This document shows, piece after piece, positions 34,260 through 34,379 of a stretch of 34,379 nt of DNA. This stretch comes from Halomonas halmophila (GTDB lineage Bacteria > Pseudomonadota > Gammaproteobacteria > Pseudomonadales > Halomonadaceae). How positions within the stretch are numbered: position 1 is the first letter of the stretch; every line of letters starts with the position of its first letter. The stretch is from the NCBI RefSeq assembly GCF_006540005.1, contig NZ_BJOC01000039.1, positions 1 through 34,379 on the forward strand, given 5' to 3'. The position numbers and the translations under genes are program-made. Under the pieces are notes generated by a model. It did not search any database. It was not told the DNA's origin and saw only the letters and a list, made by a program, of their open reading frames with translations.

Positions 34260-34379
34260 ACTCGTGGCTGCTTGCGCGGCAGCGAACGGGCAACGTCGAG
34301 CATCGCGAGGCTTATCCACTTTCTAAGCTGCCTGGGCGGCAGCGAACCTTCCCTGCGCGAAGCCAACCGGGAACTGAAA
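34260..34379 (-). CRISPR. Type I-F CRISPR array, trailer end (runs off the window)
   Basis: A canonical 28-bp repeat is at 34320-34347 (ends TTTCTAAGCTGCC and GGCAGCGAAC on the plus strand), and a degenerate one at 34260-34287 matches it at 21 of 28 positions. Between them is a 32-bp spacer (34288-34319); exactly 32 bp follow the canonical repeat up to the window end (34348-34379). Repeat length, spacer length and the GCTGCC/GGCAGC hairpin are those of subtype I-F. In crRNA orientation (minus strand, GTTCGCTGCC...GGCAGC...AGAAA) the degenerate repeat is last, so the leader and probably cas genes lie to the right, outside the window. Confidence 0.9.

Noticed and set aside
34260..34287. Degenerate repeat considered as a CreA-type pseudo-repeat of a CRISPR-regulated toxin-antitoxin
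   Set aside because: It is at exact array spacing at the trailer end, so an ordinary degenerate terminal repeat explains it; no small toxin frame or matching promoter target was found nearby.
34043..34366. Minus-strand open frame covering the CRISPR repeats
   Set aside because: It runs through repeats and spacers and is Arg/Ser-rich; no coding support, at least for the part inside the array.

Overview
The window reads as a chromosomal stretch of a high-GC gammaproteobacterium, most probably Halomonadaceae (Halomonas-like). The basis is the protein-level character of the genes, the glnA / DUF4124 / ntrB / ntrC order, a tripartite tricarboxylate transporter (TTT) and Liv-type ABC systems rich in periplasmic binding proteins, and a type I-F CRISPR repeat. 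The assignment is inference from gene content; no rRNA or tRNA gene is visible.

Layout. 1-5 kb: a SIRT4-like sirtuin (minus), a membrane-anchored NERD protein (plus), RNase I of the T2 family (minus), a RimK-like ATP-grasp protein (plus) and a dGTPase (minus). 5-10.2 kb: a minus-strand catabolic operon in the order HMG-CoA-lyase-like enzyme, class III CoA-transferase, then TctC-TctB-TctA; together these suggest uptake, CoA activation and cleavage of a branched hydroxy-dicarboxylate. 10.6-14.05 kb: a peptide-utilisation pair, a POT symporter and an Xaa-Pro aminopeptidase. 14.2-19.65 kb: the nitrogen-control block glnA - DUF4124 protein - ntrB - ntrC on the minus strand, with sigma-54 promoters and NtrC-like sites readable upstream of both glnA and ntrB and a foldable leader in front of glnA. 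typA/bipA diverges from glnA.

21.5-22.1 kb holds two abutting gene remnants (the end of a berberine-bridge-type FAD oxidase and a piece of an alpha/beta hydrolase). Two small unassigned genes follow, then a sodium:neurotransmitter-symporter-type transporter and livG-livF-livH-livM, with the binding-protein gene livK converging from the other strand. 30.1-32.6 kb: an exported dienelactone-hydrolase-type protein, a DUF4202 protein (minus) and an exported glycerophosphodiester phosphodiesterase (GDPD).

The last 1.8 kb is the most rearranged part. An orphan HigA/YgjM-type antitoxin gene is followed by a short frame that joins a second, shortened copy of the 3' end of the GDPD gene to the C-terminal third of a HigB toxin, and then by an intact HigA. 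About 490 bp without a recognisable gene lead to the trailer end of a type I-F CRISPR array. Two repeats and two 32-bp spacers are visible, and the array runs off the right edge.
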